A stretch of 64,000 nucleotides of DNA from Leptospiraceae bacterium (GTDB lineage: Bacteria > Spirochaetota > Leptospiria > Leptospirales > Leptonemataceae). The position numbers and the translations under genes are program-made. Positions within the stretch are counted from its first letter, which is position 1; the number at the start of each line of letters is the position of its first letter. Below the pieces are notes generated by a model. The model ran no database searches and was not told where the DNA came from. It worked only from the letters and a program-made list of their open reading frames with translations. Location of the stretch: assembly GCA_026418015.1 (NCBI GenBank), contig JAOACE010000021.1:124001-188000 (forward strand), written 5' to 3'. Below are positions 26,190 to 35,248 of this stretch, piece after piece.

Positions 26190-27400
26190 AATTTTCTCCT
26201 GAATTGTTCTATTAAATTTAAATAAAGTTCATACAAACGAAAACTGCCACAAATTATTATATATTTTTTATGATTCACCAATTTTTTTAAATCCTTTAAT
26301 TCTATAAAGGATAATTTTTGAACACTTTCGTTATGAATAAATTCTTCTTTAACGGGTATATAAGGAAAAGGATAATGTAGAGATAGATTAGTCCAAGAAA
26401 AAAGTCTTTCTATGTTTTTATAACTTCGATCTTTTAACAAACCTAAAATAAGTATAGTATTATCTTTATTTATATCGGAGAATTCTTTTCTTAAAGAATT
26501 TAAAAATGTATAAATTCCATTTGTATTATGACTAACATCAAAAATGATCAATTGATCGCCAACGTTTTTTATTTCTAATCTACCAGGAGGATTTTTTAGC
26601 ACAACTTGTTTTTTTGGTAAGTTAAACTTTAAAAATTCCATCATTTTGTTAAAACAAAATAAAGAAAATTGTTTGTTATATTCTAAATAGTTGCTAAATT
26701 GATCTTGTAGTTGAAAATAATGGATTTTGGTGGATAATCGTTGTTTTTTTATATAGGTTTCTAATTTGGGATCTCCTACAAAAAGTATTTGAGTATTTTT
26801 AGAAATAATGCCTAATTTTTCGTTTAAAATTTTTTCGATTGTATTACCTAAAACCTTGGTATGATCTAACGAAACATTTGTTAAAATTACAAAATCGGGG
26901 TTTACTATCTTGGTTGCATCGAATCTTCCACCCAAACCAGCTTCGTAAATATGGATTTTTAAGTTTAAACGATAGAACAGATAAATAGTAAAAATTGTTA
27001 GAACTTCAAAATAGGTAAGATTTTTATAATATTCAGTTAATTTGTTATTTTTATTTACTATTTCTTTTATAAAATCATTATAATAATTATTCAATAAATT
27101 TTCTTTATAATATGTTAAATTTACAAGAATTCTTTCTGTATAAGAAAGTAAATGGGGGGATGAATAATAACCACAATCAAAACCATTATAATAAAAAAGT
27201 TGTGTAAGAAAATATCCCGTAGAACCTTTACCATTTGTTCCCACAATAGAAATTTTGATAGGGTTAATTGGAAATTTTAATAATATTTCTTTATAAATTT
27301 CTTCTAATATTAATAAATGTTCTAAAAAATAAATAGAACTAAAATTTCTGGATTTTTCTGGGTTAATTCTGGATTCTAAATCTTTTGATAGAGAAATCAT
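26186..27400 (-). CDS. folC: Folylpolyglutamate / dihydrofolate synthase FolC
   Basis: A 404-residue Mur-ligase-superfamily enzyme that adds glutamate to folates and probably also to dihydropteroate. The ATP loop IVGTNGKGSTGYFL lies at about residues 51-64. YYSSPHLLSYTERI, EAGLGGRFDATKIV and LTNVSLDHTKVLG are the typical FolC blocks, and DVSHNTNG closes the C-terminal domain. It overlaps aroE upstream and pepP downstream by 4 bases each (ATGA-type junctions), indicating translational coupling. Dual activity cannot be told from sequence. Confidence 0.92.
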   Translation of the reverse strand: MISLSKDLESRINPEKSRNFSSIYFLEHLLILEEIYKEILLKFPINPIKISIVGTNGKGSTGYFLTQLFYYNGFDCGYYSSPHLLSYTERILVNLTYYKENLLNNYYNDFIKEIVNKNNKLTEYYKNLTYFEVLTIFTIYLFYRLNLKIHIYEAGLGGRFDATKIVNPDFVILTNVSLDHTKVLGNTIEKILNEKLGIISKNTQILFVGDPKLETYIKKQRLSTKIHYFQLQDQFSNYLEYNKQFSLFCFNKMMEFLKFNLPKKQVVLKNPPGRLEIKNVGDQLIIFDVSHNTNGIYTFLNSLRKEFSDINKDNTILILGLLKDRSYKNIERLFSWTNLSLHYPFPYIPVKEEFIHNESVQKLSFIELKDLKKLVNHKKYIIICGSFRLYELYLNLIEQFRRKL

Positions 27401-28299
27401 TTAAGTGTTTTTAATAATAAATTTTTTAATTTTTTTATAAATTCTTTTTCTATTTTTTTGTTTAAAAATAATTCCATTTGATATACTGCTTGATACAAAA
27501 ACATCCAATATCCTTCTATTACTATCGCTTTTTTTGCTTTAGCAATTTTAATCAATTGGGTTTCTTGTGGATTGTAGATAATATCCATAACGATGTGTTT
27601 TTTTTGTATATATTGTTCAGGTAGAGGGCTTTGGTTTTCTTTACCTTTCATACCAACGGGAGTTGTGTTTATAATAACATCAATGTCGTCAATTGTTATA
27701 TCGCTTTTACTATTAGAAAGATTTTCTAACTCTTCGAAAAAACAATGTGAACGATGAGGAATATTTTTGTTTAAATCCTTGACGAGTTTTAAACCTTTTT
27801 GCTTATTCCTTCCAGTAATGATGATGTTTTTCGGTTGATCATTCAATAAAATAGCTCCCACTATCGCACTCGAAGAACCACCATATCCTAGGATCAAAAT
27901 ATTTTTATCTTTTAAAGTAGTTTTATTATACAGAGCATCTAATGCACCTTTTCCATCTGTATTATATGCATAGATTTTTTGATCTTTGTTGATTAGTGTA
28001 TTACTAGATTGAGTAAATGTGGATAAATCGTCTTTAAAGTCTGCGGTTTTAAACGCTAAAAATTTATGTGGAATTGTAACAGAAAGCCCTTTAACGTGAA
28101 AATTTGTCAACAAATTTACTAACAACTTTTCGTCTTTTTTTTGTTTTATATCGAAAAGAAAAGGGACATAAACAGCATCTACTCCAAATTCTTTGAATGC
28201 AAAGTTATGAAGCAAGGGGCTTAAACTATGAGAAACGGGATTGCCCACAATGCCATATACAGACGTTTTTCCTGTTATGTTCATAAGAGTTAAACTCAT
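27397..28299 (-). CDS. aroE: Shikimate dehydrogenase AroE
   Basis: A 300-residue NADP-dependent enzyme of the chorismate pathway that reduces 3-dehydroshikimate. Residues 15-30 carry YGIVGNPVSHSLSPLLHN (shikimate binding), the catalytic lysine is in LSVTIPHKF, the paired Asp is in YNTDGKGALDAL, and the cofactor loop is ILGYGGSSSAIVGAI. The C-terminal GYWMFLYQAVYQMELF is the usual AroE Gln motif. The ATG at 28299 gives a 14-residue leader; a second in-frame ATG at 28284 would start at MNITGK and is equally possible. It is the first gene of the aroE-folC-pepP operon. Confidence 0.93.
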   Translation of the reverse strand: MSLTLMNITGKTSVYGIVGNPVSHSLSPLLHNFAFKEFGVDAVYVPFLFDIKQKKDEKLLVNLLTNFHVKGLSVTIPHKFLAFKTADFKDDLSTFTQSSNTLINKDQKIYAYNTDGKGALDALYNKTTLKDKNILILGYGGSSSAIVGAILLNDQPKNIIITGRNKQKGLKLVKDLNKNIPHRSHCFFEELENLSNSKSDITIDDIDVIINTTPVGMKGKENQSPLPEQYIQKKHIVMDIIYNPQETQLIKIAKAKKAIVIEGYWMFLYQAVYQMELFLNKKIEKEFIKKLKNLLLKTLK

Positions 28300-28358
28300 A
28301 AAAAATTATTGTCTAAACAAGGCAATCATAAATTCTTGGTTTATCTGAGGGTAATTGA

Positions 28359-28688
28359 ATGGAATTGTTTTTAGAAATATTACGATATGTGTTAGAAATT
28401 CTAAGTTACTCGCTCATATCTTTTGCAATTGCTTGGTATTTTTATGTTTATAAAAGAAAAGCTTTACCCGGTAGAATGATAGGATCTTGGATTGTAGGTT
28501 TTATAGGTGCAATCATTGTTACACTTTTTTCTAGTCCTTGGTTTATCCCCTTGATCAACTGGTTCATGAGCCCTCGCATTGGTGATAACTTTGTTATAAG
28601 AGTAAACCTGATTACAGCCTTTATTGGTGCATTTATTTTTTTATGGCTTTATAATTACGTCAACCACGATAAAGAAAGAAGGGAATAA
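28359..28688 (+). CDS. Small membrane protein, GlsB/YeaQ/YmgE (transglycosylase-associated) like
   Basis: A 109-residue protein with three hydrophobic helices. LPGRMIGSWIVGFIGAIIVT and NLITAFIGAFIFLWLYNYV have the glycine-rich helices and order of the transglycosylase-associated family. It is longer than the about 80-residue members and carries a first helix with a YKRK loop. The function of the family is not established and is linked to envelope stress in E. coli. It is divergent from aroE over 59 bases. Its stop codon directly abuts the stop codon of the next minus-strand gene without a gap. Confidence 0.6.
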   Translation: MELFLEILRYVLEILSYSLISFAIAWYFYVYKRKALPGRMIGSWIVGFIGAIIVTLFSSPWFIPLINWFMSPRIGDNFVIRVNLITAFIGAFIFLWLYNYVNHDKERRE

Positions 28689-29078
28689 TCAAGGCTTTGG
28701 CCATCCAGGTGGAAGAGAATCATCGATAGGTTTTGAATCTGGTTCGTTCATTTTTAACTTCATAAAGATATCATGAAATACTTTTCCATCCCATGGATTT
28801 TCGTAAAATATTTTTATAAAAGTAGTTTTATCTTGTTCGTTAAAGATTTGTAAATCTACTAAACGTCTTCCCGGTAAAATCAACATCATAAAACCTAACC
28901 TTCCATCTTTGTTCTCGTCGTATTGTTTCGTTATCTGAAACCTTAATTTAGCTTCTCCTAATGAATCTACAAACTTTGGCAAAAATTCGTTGATGGGGCC
29001 GTTATAACGATAATAACGTGTTTCTGAAAAAACAGCTGTTGTAATAAAAAATAATACAAGAAAATTTTTAAGCTTCAT
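28689..29078 (-). CDS. Small exported protein, unknown
   Basis: A 129-residue protein when begun at the ATG at 29078, which yields a clean signal peptide (MKLKNFLVLFFITTAVFS). An upstream ATG at 29132 would add 18 residues before it and spoil the signal sequence, so I prefer the shorter form. The mature part contains DENKDGRLGF, which looks like the first part of an EF-hand calcium loop but lacks the Glu at position 12. It is otherwise unfamiliar. The C-terminus is proline-rich (SLPPGWPKP). It lies alone, tail to tail with the small membrane protein. Confidence 0.6.
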   Translation of the reverse strand: MKLKNFLVLFFITTAVFSETRYYRYNGPINEFLPKFVDSLGEAKLRFQITKQYDENKDGRLGFMMLILPGRRLVDLQIFNEQDKTTFIKIFYENPWDGKVFHDIFMKLKMNEPDSKPIDDSLPPGWPKP

Positions 29079-29175
29079 ATTCAATAGTTTAATCGGATAA
29101 TACAAAAAAAACTTAATAGAAAATTTGATCAATAATGCTTTATTGTTAACGTAGAAAGAAATTATTGTCCTTGGT

Positions 29176-29526
29176 ATGGTAGAAGAAAATCAACAAAAAA
29201 AATATCATAAATTAGAGTTTAAAGATTTATTGTTTTTCGATAATTTAGCTTTATATTACTTAGTTCAAGAAACTCCCTTGAATGTATTAGCAAGAGCGTT
29301 CCTTGTTATGGATCCAAAACTAGCAGGAAGCATCTTAGGCATTCTAAACGTCAAACAAAGAGAACTATTACATTTTGCAATGACTAAAGAAAACGATAGA
29401 GACGAAGAAAAAAACCAAAAAGCCCAAGATGCTCTTGTAATCATTGCACAAAACCTCTACGAAAAAGGGATGATCATTAAAAAGGGCATCCATTTCTATG
29501 GAAAAGAAAAATCCCCATCTCCCTAA
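29176..29526 (+). CDS. Stand-alone FliG C-terminal-domain-like protein
   Basis: A 116-residue soluble protein. Residues 13-102 follow the pattern of the FliG C-terminal domain: FKDLLFFDNLALYYLV matches the F-D-(hydrophobic)-LDD start, LNVLARAFLVMDPKLAGSIL the middle helices, LNVKQRELL the MSKRA helix, and KAQDALVIIAQNLYEKGMII the final AQ...RRL..G helix. The acidic torque residues of true FliG after the MSKRA segment are replaced here (HFAMTK), and the N and middle domains are absent, so it is not a motor switch protein by itself. It might bind MotA, FliF or a FliG partner, or be repurposed. Alignment is by eye only. Its stop interlocks with that of glgP. Confidence 0.55.
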   Translation: MVEENQQKKYHKLEFKDLLFFDNLALYYLVQETPLNVLARAFLVMDPKLAGSILGILNVKQRELLHFAMTKENDRDEEKNQKAQDALVIIAQNLYEKGMIIKKGIHFYGKEKSPSP

Positions 29527-32018
29527 ACAATATAAGTTTTGACTTGTTTTAAACCCCAAATTTCTTCTGCATATTCTTTGATCGTTCTATCCGAAGAAAA
29601 TTTAGATGACCGTGCAGTATTATATACCATTTTCTTAATCCATTCCTTTTCGTTCTGATAGTCATCGTTTATCCTTTTATGAGTATTTCTGTAATCATGG
29701 AAGTCAGCTAATAGATAATATATATCGCCTCCATAGGTTAAAGCATGAAATATATCCTGAAATTCTCCTGGCTTAGAAGGATTAAAAATGTTGTGATAGA
29801 TTGCACTTAATACTTCGTGTATTACTGGATCGGTTTCGTAAATTTTCACTGGATCATAATTATTTTTTAATGCTTCTAACTCTTCGACAGTTTTTCCAAA
29901 AATATAGATATTCTCTTTACCAACCTCTTCTAAAATTTCTATATTTGCACCATCTAACGTTCCGATAGTTACAGCGCCATTGAGCATAAACTTCATATTG
30001 CCTGTACCAGAAGCTTCTGTACCAGCGGTAGAAATTTGTTCAGATACATCTGCTGCTGGAATTGTTAACTCTGCCAAACTTACTCCATAATTAGGTAAAA
30101 AAACTACTTTCATTCTATCGTTTACATCTCTATCGTGGTTGATTATTTTCGCAACAGAATGAATCAATTTAATGATTAACTTTGCTCTAAAATATCCAGG
30201 AGCAGCTTTTCCTGCAAAGATAAATGTTCGAGGATAATAATTAGGATCTTTGGTATCTTTTAAATATTGATAGTCTGCAATAATTCTTAGAACATTTAGA
30301 TGTTGTCTTTTGTACTCATGAATTCTTTTTATCTGAATATCATAAATACTATTGGGATCGATTTTAATCCCCAGTTCATGGTATACATATTTTGCTAATT
30401 GTTCTTTCTTTTTATATTTTACTTGTTTAAACTTATCTAAGAAAGAAGTATCATCGACGAAGTTTTCTAGGTTTTTTAAAAGGTTTAAATTAAATACCCA
30501 TCTTTTCCCTATTGCTTCCATAATCAAAGAAGTTAATTCCTCATTAGAAGAAAACAACCATCTTCGAAACGTAATGCCATTCGTTTTATTCTGAAATTTT
30601 TCTGGAATAATTTTATAAAAATCTTTAAATACTTTTTCTTTAATTATATCTGTATGAATTTTGGAAACGCCATTCACTGTTTTAGAACCAATAATAGCAA
30701 GGTTTGCCATTCGGATTTTTTTTGGTAAAGATTCTTCTACAACAGAAACATTTCGGATAATGTCTTCTGGATATCCTTTTTTTCTTAAATCTTCAAGAAA
30801 ATGATAGTTTAATTCGAAAATAATTTCTAGATGTCGAGGTAGAAGATATCTCAGCATATCAACATCCCATTTTTCTAATGCTTCTGGCATAACTGTATGA
30901 TTTGTATAACCAAAGCATTGTTTTGCAATATCCCAAGCTCGAAAAAAATCTACTTTATGTTCGTCTACTAATATACGAATAAATTCTGGAATAGCTAAAG
31001 CAGGATGTGTATCGTTTAATTGAAAAAATACTTTTTCTGGTAGAGTATCATGATTGATTTTTTCTTCTCCAGTAAAAGCTTCAGTTAAAGCATTGTGTAT
31101 GGTTGCAGATACTAGAAAATATTCTTGTTTTAACCTTAATTCTCTTCCTTGAAGGTTATTATCGTTCGGATATAAAACTTGTGTTATGTTTTCGGAAAAG
31201 ATTTTATCTTGTACTGCTTTTACATAATCACCATGGCTGAATAGATTAAAATCGAATTCTTTCGAAGATTCTGCTTTCCATAGTCTTAGGTTTATGACTG
31301 TTTTTGTGCGAAAACCAGGAATTAACATATCATATGCTTGTGCTAAGACGCGGTAATCCGGTATCCATTTTTTTCTTTTTACTCCATGATGATCGACATA
31401 TTCTTCCACATGTCCATAAAAACCAATTGGATAAATATAATCCGTTTTTAAAATCAACCATGGGTTTGTAAGAGAAAGCCAATGATCTGGTGCTTCTACT
31501 TGATTCCCTTGTATAATTCTTTGTTCAAAAATTCCATATTCGTAGAGTAATCCACATCCCATTGCTGGATATCTTAATGTAGCTAAACTATCTAAAAAAC
31601 AAGCAGCTAATCTACCCAATCCTCCATTTCCTAATCCTGCATCTGGTTCTTCTTTAAAAATTTCTTCTAAATAAAAACCGAAACCTAACTCTTGTGCAAT
31701 TTCTCTTACTAAATCTAATGCTCCCATGTTAATAAGGTTGGATTTTAACATCCTTCCCATCAAAAATTCCATCGATAAATAATATACTTTTTTTACTTTT
31801 TTTATTTTATAAATTTGTTGAACTTCGTTCCACCGATCTATAAGATAATCGCGAATTGTATAAGCTAATGCCAAATATAAATCGCGTGGTGTTATGTTAT
31901 CAACATATCTTCCTACCGTATATTCTAAATGATGAATAAAATGTTTAGTTAAAGATTCTTTATCTTGTTTGGTAGTTGAACGTAATAATTGAACTAATTT
32001 ACTTTCTGAGGTTATCAT
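29523..32018 (-). CDS. glgP: Glycogen/starch phosphorylase
   Basis: An 831-residue PLP enzyme that releases glucose 1-phosphate from alpha-1,4-glucan. The N-terminal part has YYLSMEFLMGRML and PDAGLGNGGLGRLAACFLDS, and the PLP lysine lies in the C-terminal part in EASGTGNMKFMLNGA followed by IGTLDGANIEI. NDTHPALAIPEF and YTNHTVMPEALEKW are further family blocks. Length equals that of typical bacterial and eukaryotic phosphorylases. It is probably transcribed with the upstream nadE, purQ and purS genes, with a 67-base gap, and shows that glycogen or a related glucan is stored. Confidence 0.96.
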   Translation of the reverse strand: MITSESKLVQLLRSTTKQDKESLTKHFIHHLEYTVGRYVDNITPRDLYLALAYTIRDYLIDRWNEVQQIYKIKKVKKVYYLSMEFLMGRMLKSNLINMGALDLVREIAQELGFGFYLEEIFKEEPDAGLGNGGLGRLAACFLDSLATLRYPAMGCGLLYEYGIFEQRIIQGNQVEAPDHWLSLTNPWLILKTDYIYPIGFYGHVEEYVDHHGVKRKKWIPDYRVLAQAYDMLIPGFRTKTVINLRLWKAESSKEFDFNLFSHGDYVKAVQDKIFSENITQVLYPNDNNLQGRELRLKQEYFLVSATIHNALTEAFTGEEKINHDTLPEKVFFQLNDTHPALAIPEFIRILVDEHKVDFFRAWDIAKQCFGYTNHTVMPEALEKWDVDMLRYLLPRHLEIIFELNYHFLEDLRKKGYPEDIIRNVSVVEESLPKKIRMANLAIIGSKTVNGVSKIHTDIIKEKVFKDFYKIIPEKFQNKTNGITFRRWLFSSNEELTSLIMEAIGKRWVFNLNLLKNLENFVDDTSFLDKFKQVKYKKKEQLAKYVYHELGIKIDPNSIYDIQIKRIHEYKRQHLNVLRIIADYQYLKDTKDPNYYPRTFIFAGKAAPGYFRAKLIIKLIHSVAKIINHDRDVNDRMKVVFLPNYGVSLAELTIPAADVSEQISTAGTEASGTGNMKFMLNGAVTIGTLDGANIEILEEVGKENIYIFGKTVEELEALKNNYDPVKIYETDPVIHEVLSAIYHNIFNPSKPGEFQDIFHALTYGGDIYYLLADFHDYRNTHKRINDDYQNEKEWIKKMVYNTARSSKFSSDRTIKEYAEEIWGLKQVKTYIV

Positions 32019-32085
32019 ACATTAATGATTATCTTGAATGGATCGATTAGTCAAATAAAAAATAGATGTTGATAAAATTTATTTC

Positions 32086-34206
32086 TCAAATTTTGTAGAA
32101 TTTAGAAATTACAGGAAAACGAAACCAACCACGTGGATCCACATTATAAGAATCAATATGAAATGTAGTTGCGAAACGTTCTCTTTTCCATTGATTGGTG
32201 TGCCACAAATAAAAAAATTTGTTGATCATCTGCTTTAATTCTTCTTCGTTATATAGTCTGATTTTTTCGAGAAAATCTTTAAAATAGGGTAGGGGATAAT
32301 TCTTTTTAAAATCGTTTTTTTTATAAGCCAACAAACGTTCTAAGATCTCTTCTGCGGATAGAAGCTCTTCTATTGCAAACCTTTCTATCATGGAAAGAAT
32401 TGGATATGGCATTAGATCTTTTTCGTCTGTTTGTTCTTTCTCTAATGGTCTTAATTCTGCCGAAGGTGGTTGAGAAATAATTTTCTTAGCCGTCTTAACT
32501 GGAATCGTATAATCATCGCTATAAGAACTGATAAAATCCAAAAATTTTAGAATAAAAGCTTTGTCGATTCCAGCAATAGGTGCAAGTCCACCCGAAGAAT
32601 CCCCATCCATAGTTGTATAACCAACACTTGCTTCGCTTCTATTCGATGTAACGAGCAAAATGCTACCCGTTGTATTAGCAAGTAACCAAGCCAAAGGATT
32701 TCTAATCCTTGCTTGTATATTTTGTAATGGTATGTCGTAATTCTCCCAATCCAATTTTAGGTTTGTTGCATCTTGAAAAATTTTTAATCCTTCATCTACT
32801 AGATTTTGAATGTTTATGTTTAGGTGATGAGAATGTATTTCTTTTGCCAATTCATTTGCAAGATCGAAGGTTTGCTCAGAATTTTGATTGGTTTTTTGGT
32901 AGATTGTATGAAGCATTTTGTTCGAAAAAAACTGAATTTGCTTTTCTATATCGAATGATTGTAAATCATTTAGTTGGATATTATAATTAATTTTTTTTAT
33001 AAAATTTTCTAAACCTAATTCTATGATTCCTTTTCGAATCATCTGGTAAACTAATATTGCACATAAAGATGAATCTGCACCACCAGACAAAGAAACAGTA
33101 AAACCACTGCTATAAGTCTTTCGCATATAATCAAATAGAGCAAGTCTTTCTACTTCTAAAAATTCTAAAAATTGATTGTTGTAAGTATGATTCTTATGAG
33201 AAAATTCTTTTATAAATTCGTAATCAATAATAGAAGAAAAAGTCTGTTTTATGCTTTCCTGCTCTTGGTTATAAAAAATAGGTTTATTGATTTTACTCGA
33301 AGTATGAATTTTCAATACAGGAAAACTTAAATCTATATTCCGATCGTTTCTTCGCGAGTAAATTCGCTCTCTTTGATTTCGAAGATCATTCAACTCAATT
33401 GAAAATGAACGAATTAAAATATCTTTAAAACTAAAACGTTTAGAATTATCGTATAAGATATTTCCGTTTTTTGAAAGTATCATGCTTCCATCGTAGATGG
33501 CTTTACCTGCCTCATTTCCCAATAGATTTACAGAAAAATAGTAGCTATGATAATAAAACGAAGATGAAATTGCTATATTTTTACGAATTTCGTATTTACC
33601 AAAACCGAAGTGAGAAGCAGCAGGGTTTAAAATTAAATCTACATCGTTATCATAAAAATAATTCAATGCAGGTCTTCTGTTTACCCAAGAATCTTCGCAG
33701 ATTTCTACACCAATTTTTACGTTAAAAAAATCAATGATACCTTGTCCAAAATAAAAATCATAAACACGGTTGTTGTATGGAAATTCAATCTTTTTCCAAG
33801 GTTCTTTAAAAGGAGTAAACCAACGTTGTTCGTAATGAATCCCTTCTCCTGCAAGATAGCTTTTAGGAATTAACGCGAGAATTTCTCCTTCGTATAAAAT
33901 TGCTATTACGTTAAAAATGCTTCCATTAAAATAAAATGGTGTTCCAACACAAATTAAGGTATTAGATATTTGATGAGATGCTTCTACGATCTTTAATAAT
34001 TTTTCCCAAGATTGTTTTTTTGTATTGGAAAACAGAAATCCATCTTCGCAACCATAACCAGAAATTACTAATTCGGGAAAAAGAATTATATGTTTTTCGT
34101 TTTTATTTTTTATGCTTTTGTAGAATTCTAACGATTCAAGAATTCGCGATGTATTACCTTCCCAATCTAAGGCTGTTTGATTGATCGAAATTCCCGTTAG
34201 AATCAT
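32086..34206 (-). CDS. nadE: Glutamine-hydrolysing NAD+ synthetase
   Basis: A 706-residue two-domain enzyme that makes NAD from deamido-NAD using glutamine. The N-terminal nitrilase-type glutaminase (about 1-290) shows the E-K-C triad as LFPELVISGYG, LIPKSYL and VEICEDSW. The C-terminal synthetase has the PPi loop VSLSGGADSSLC, the segment TSNRSEASVGYTTMDGDSSG, and QPPSAELRP. The fused glutaminase means no free ammonia is needed. It overlaps purQ by 4 bases, linking NAD synthesis with purine synthesis in one operon. Confidence 0.95.
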   Translation of the reverse strand: MILTGISINQTALDWEGNTSRILESLEFYKSIKNKNEKHIILFPELVISGYGCEDGFLFSNTKKQSWEKLLKIVEASHQISNTLICVGTPFYFNGSIFNVIAILYEGEILALIPKSYLAGEGIHYEQRWFTPFKEPWKKIEFPYNNRVYDFYFGQGIIDFFNVKIGVEICEDSWVNRRPALNYFYDNDVDLILNPAASHFGFGKYEIRKNIAISSSFYYHSYYFSVNLLGNEAGKAIYDGSMILSKNGNILYDNSKRFSFKDILIRSFSIELNDLRNQRERIYSRRNDRNIDLSFPVLKIHTSSKINKPIFYNQEQESIKQTFSSIIDYEFIKEFSHKNHTYNNQFLEFLEVERLALFDYMRKTYSSGFTVSLSGGADSSLCAILVYQMIRKGIIELGLENFIKKINYNIQLNDLQSFDIEKQIQFFSNKMLHTIYQKTNQNSEQTFDLANELAKEIHSHHLNINIQNLVDEGLKIFQDATNLKLDWENYDIPLQNIQARIRNPLAWLLANTTGSILLVTSNRSEASVGYTTMDGDSSGGLAPIAGIDKAFILKFLDFISSYSDDYTIPVKTAKKIISQPPSAELRPLEKEQTDEKDLMPYPILSMIERFAIEELLSAEEILERLLAYKKNDFKKNYPLPYFKDFLEKIRLYNEEELKQMINKFFYLWHTNQWKRERFATTFHIDSYNVDPRGWFRFPVISKFYKI

Positions 34207-34871
34207 AATAAATGATCTAAGATTGCTTTTAAGATAATATAACCATCAGTTTTTCCGTTAATGGGATCGGTTGCTCTTTCTGGATGTGGCATCATCCCTA
34301 AGATTTTTTTGTTCTTGCTCAAAACACCTGCAATGTTATGGATGGACCCGTTAGGATTTTCTTTGTAATAAAATGCAATCCTTTGTTCATCGATCAATTC
34401 TTTAAGGGTTTCTTCGTCGACTCTATAATTTCCTTCGGAATGAGAAACAGGTATATGATATACACTGTTTAAATCTTTAAAAAATTCAGCGTTGCCTTTT
34501 ATTAATGGAACATCTTTTGCTAAGTGTAATAAATTTATGTTTCGTATAAGCGCACCTGGTAATAATTTGGCTTCGCATAAAATCTGAAACCCATTACATA
34601 TACCGATCACTGGTTTGTCTTTTTTTACATGATCAAAGAGGGATTGCATTGCTTTGGAAAACCTAGCAATAGCTCCACATCGTAAATAATCACCATAAGA
34701 AAAGCCACCTGGAAGAACTAATAAATCGTATTCGTTTTCGTTAAAAGTGTTGTGGTGCCAAAGAATTTTCGTTGGAATGTGAAAAAATCTTTCTAAAATA
34801 AATTGAATATCTCGGTCACAATTAGAACCAGGAAAAGTAATTACACCAGCTTTTATATTTTTCATACTCAT
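34203..34871 (-). CDS. purQ: Phosphoribosylformylglycinamidine synthase, glutaminase subunit PurQ
   Basis: A 222-residue class I glutamine amidotransferase that supplies ammonia to PurL in purine synthesis. The nucleophile Cys is in VIGICNGFQILCEA, the oxyanion region in LLVLPGGFSYGDYLR, and the His-Glu pair in GMMPHPERA. The N-terminus GVITFPGSNCDRD is a PurQ hallmark. It is the stand-alone form, matching the separate PurS just upstream (4-base overlap). PurL itself is not in this window. Confidence 0.95.
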   Translation of the reverse strand: MSMKNIKAGVITFPGSNCDRDIQFILERFFHIPTKILWHHNTFNENEYDLLVLPGGFSYGDYLRCGAIARFSKAMQSLFDHVKKDKPVIGICNGFQILCEAKLLPGALIRNINLLHLAKDVPLIKGNAEFFKDLNSVYHIPVSHSEGNYRVDEETLKELIDEQRIAFYYKENPNGSIHNIAGVLSKNKKILGMMPHPERATDPINGKTDGYIILKAILDHLL

Positions 34872-35116
34872 TCTTTTATTGGAATAATTTCGTATTTGTA
34901 GACTTCTATAACATCATTAACCAAGAGCTTATCGCATATTTCTTTGACAGTTTTTTCTATATTTTCGTCTTTATCTATCCATAATTGGATGTATTTGCCT
35001 ATACGAACATTCTTTACTTGAGGGTAGTTCATTTCGTGTAAAGCATGCAAAACCGCTTGTCCTTGGGGATCTAATACCGATTCTTTTTGAGTTATATAGA
35101 CCTTTACTTCGTACAC
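34868..35116 (-). CDS. purS: Phosphoribosylformylglycinamidine synthase subunit PurS
   Basis: An 82-residue protein that bridges PurQ and the small type of PurL in the FGAM synthase complex. YITQKESVLDPQGQAVLHAL and VRIGKYIQLWID are the typical PurS strands. It is the first gene of purS-purQ-nadE-(glgP). A 132-base AT-rich gap separates it from the divergent metallo-beta-lactamase gene; I see no purine riboswitch or PurR-like palindrome there. Confidence 0.92.
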   Translation of the reverse strand: MYEVKVYITQKESVLDPQGQAVLHALHEMNYPQVKNVRIGKYIQLWIDKDENIEKTVKEICDKLLVNDVIEVYKYEIIPIKE

Positions 35117-35248
35117 AAAGCCTAAATTATTTGATTTCTTATGTTGACAATAATTTTAACCTATCTACAAAATCCTAATTTTAAAAAAATATAATTAAAT
35201 TACATTATTTTTATTGATTTTTTATAATTTTAGATAATTCTATACTTT

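Noticed and set aside
29079-29132. Upstream ATG for the small exported protein
   Set aside because: It would place 18 residues before a clean signal peptide beginning at 29078.
35117-35248. Possible purine riboswitch or regulator site between purS and the metallo-beta-lactamase gene
   Set aside because: No paired elements or palindromes of the known types are visible. A TTGACA at 35144-35149 lacks a matching -10.
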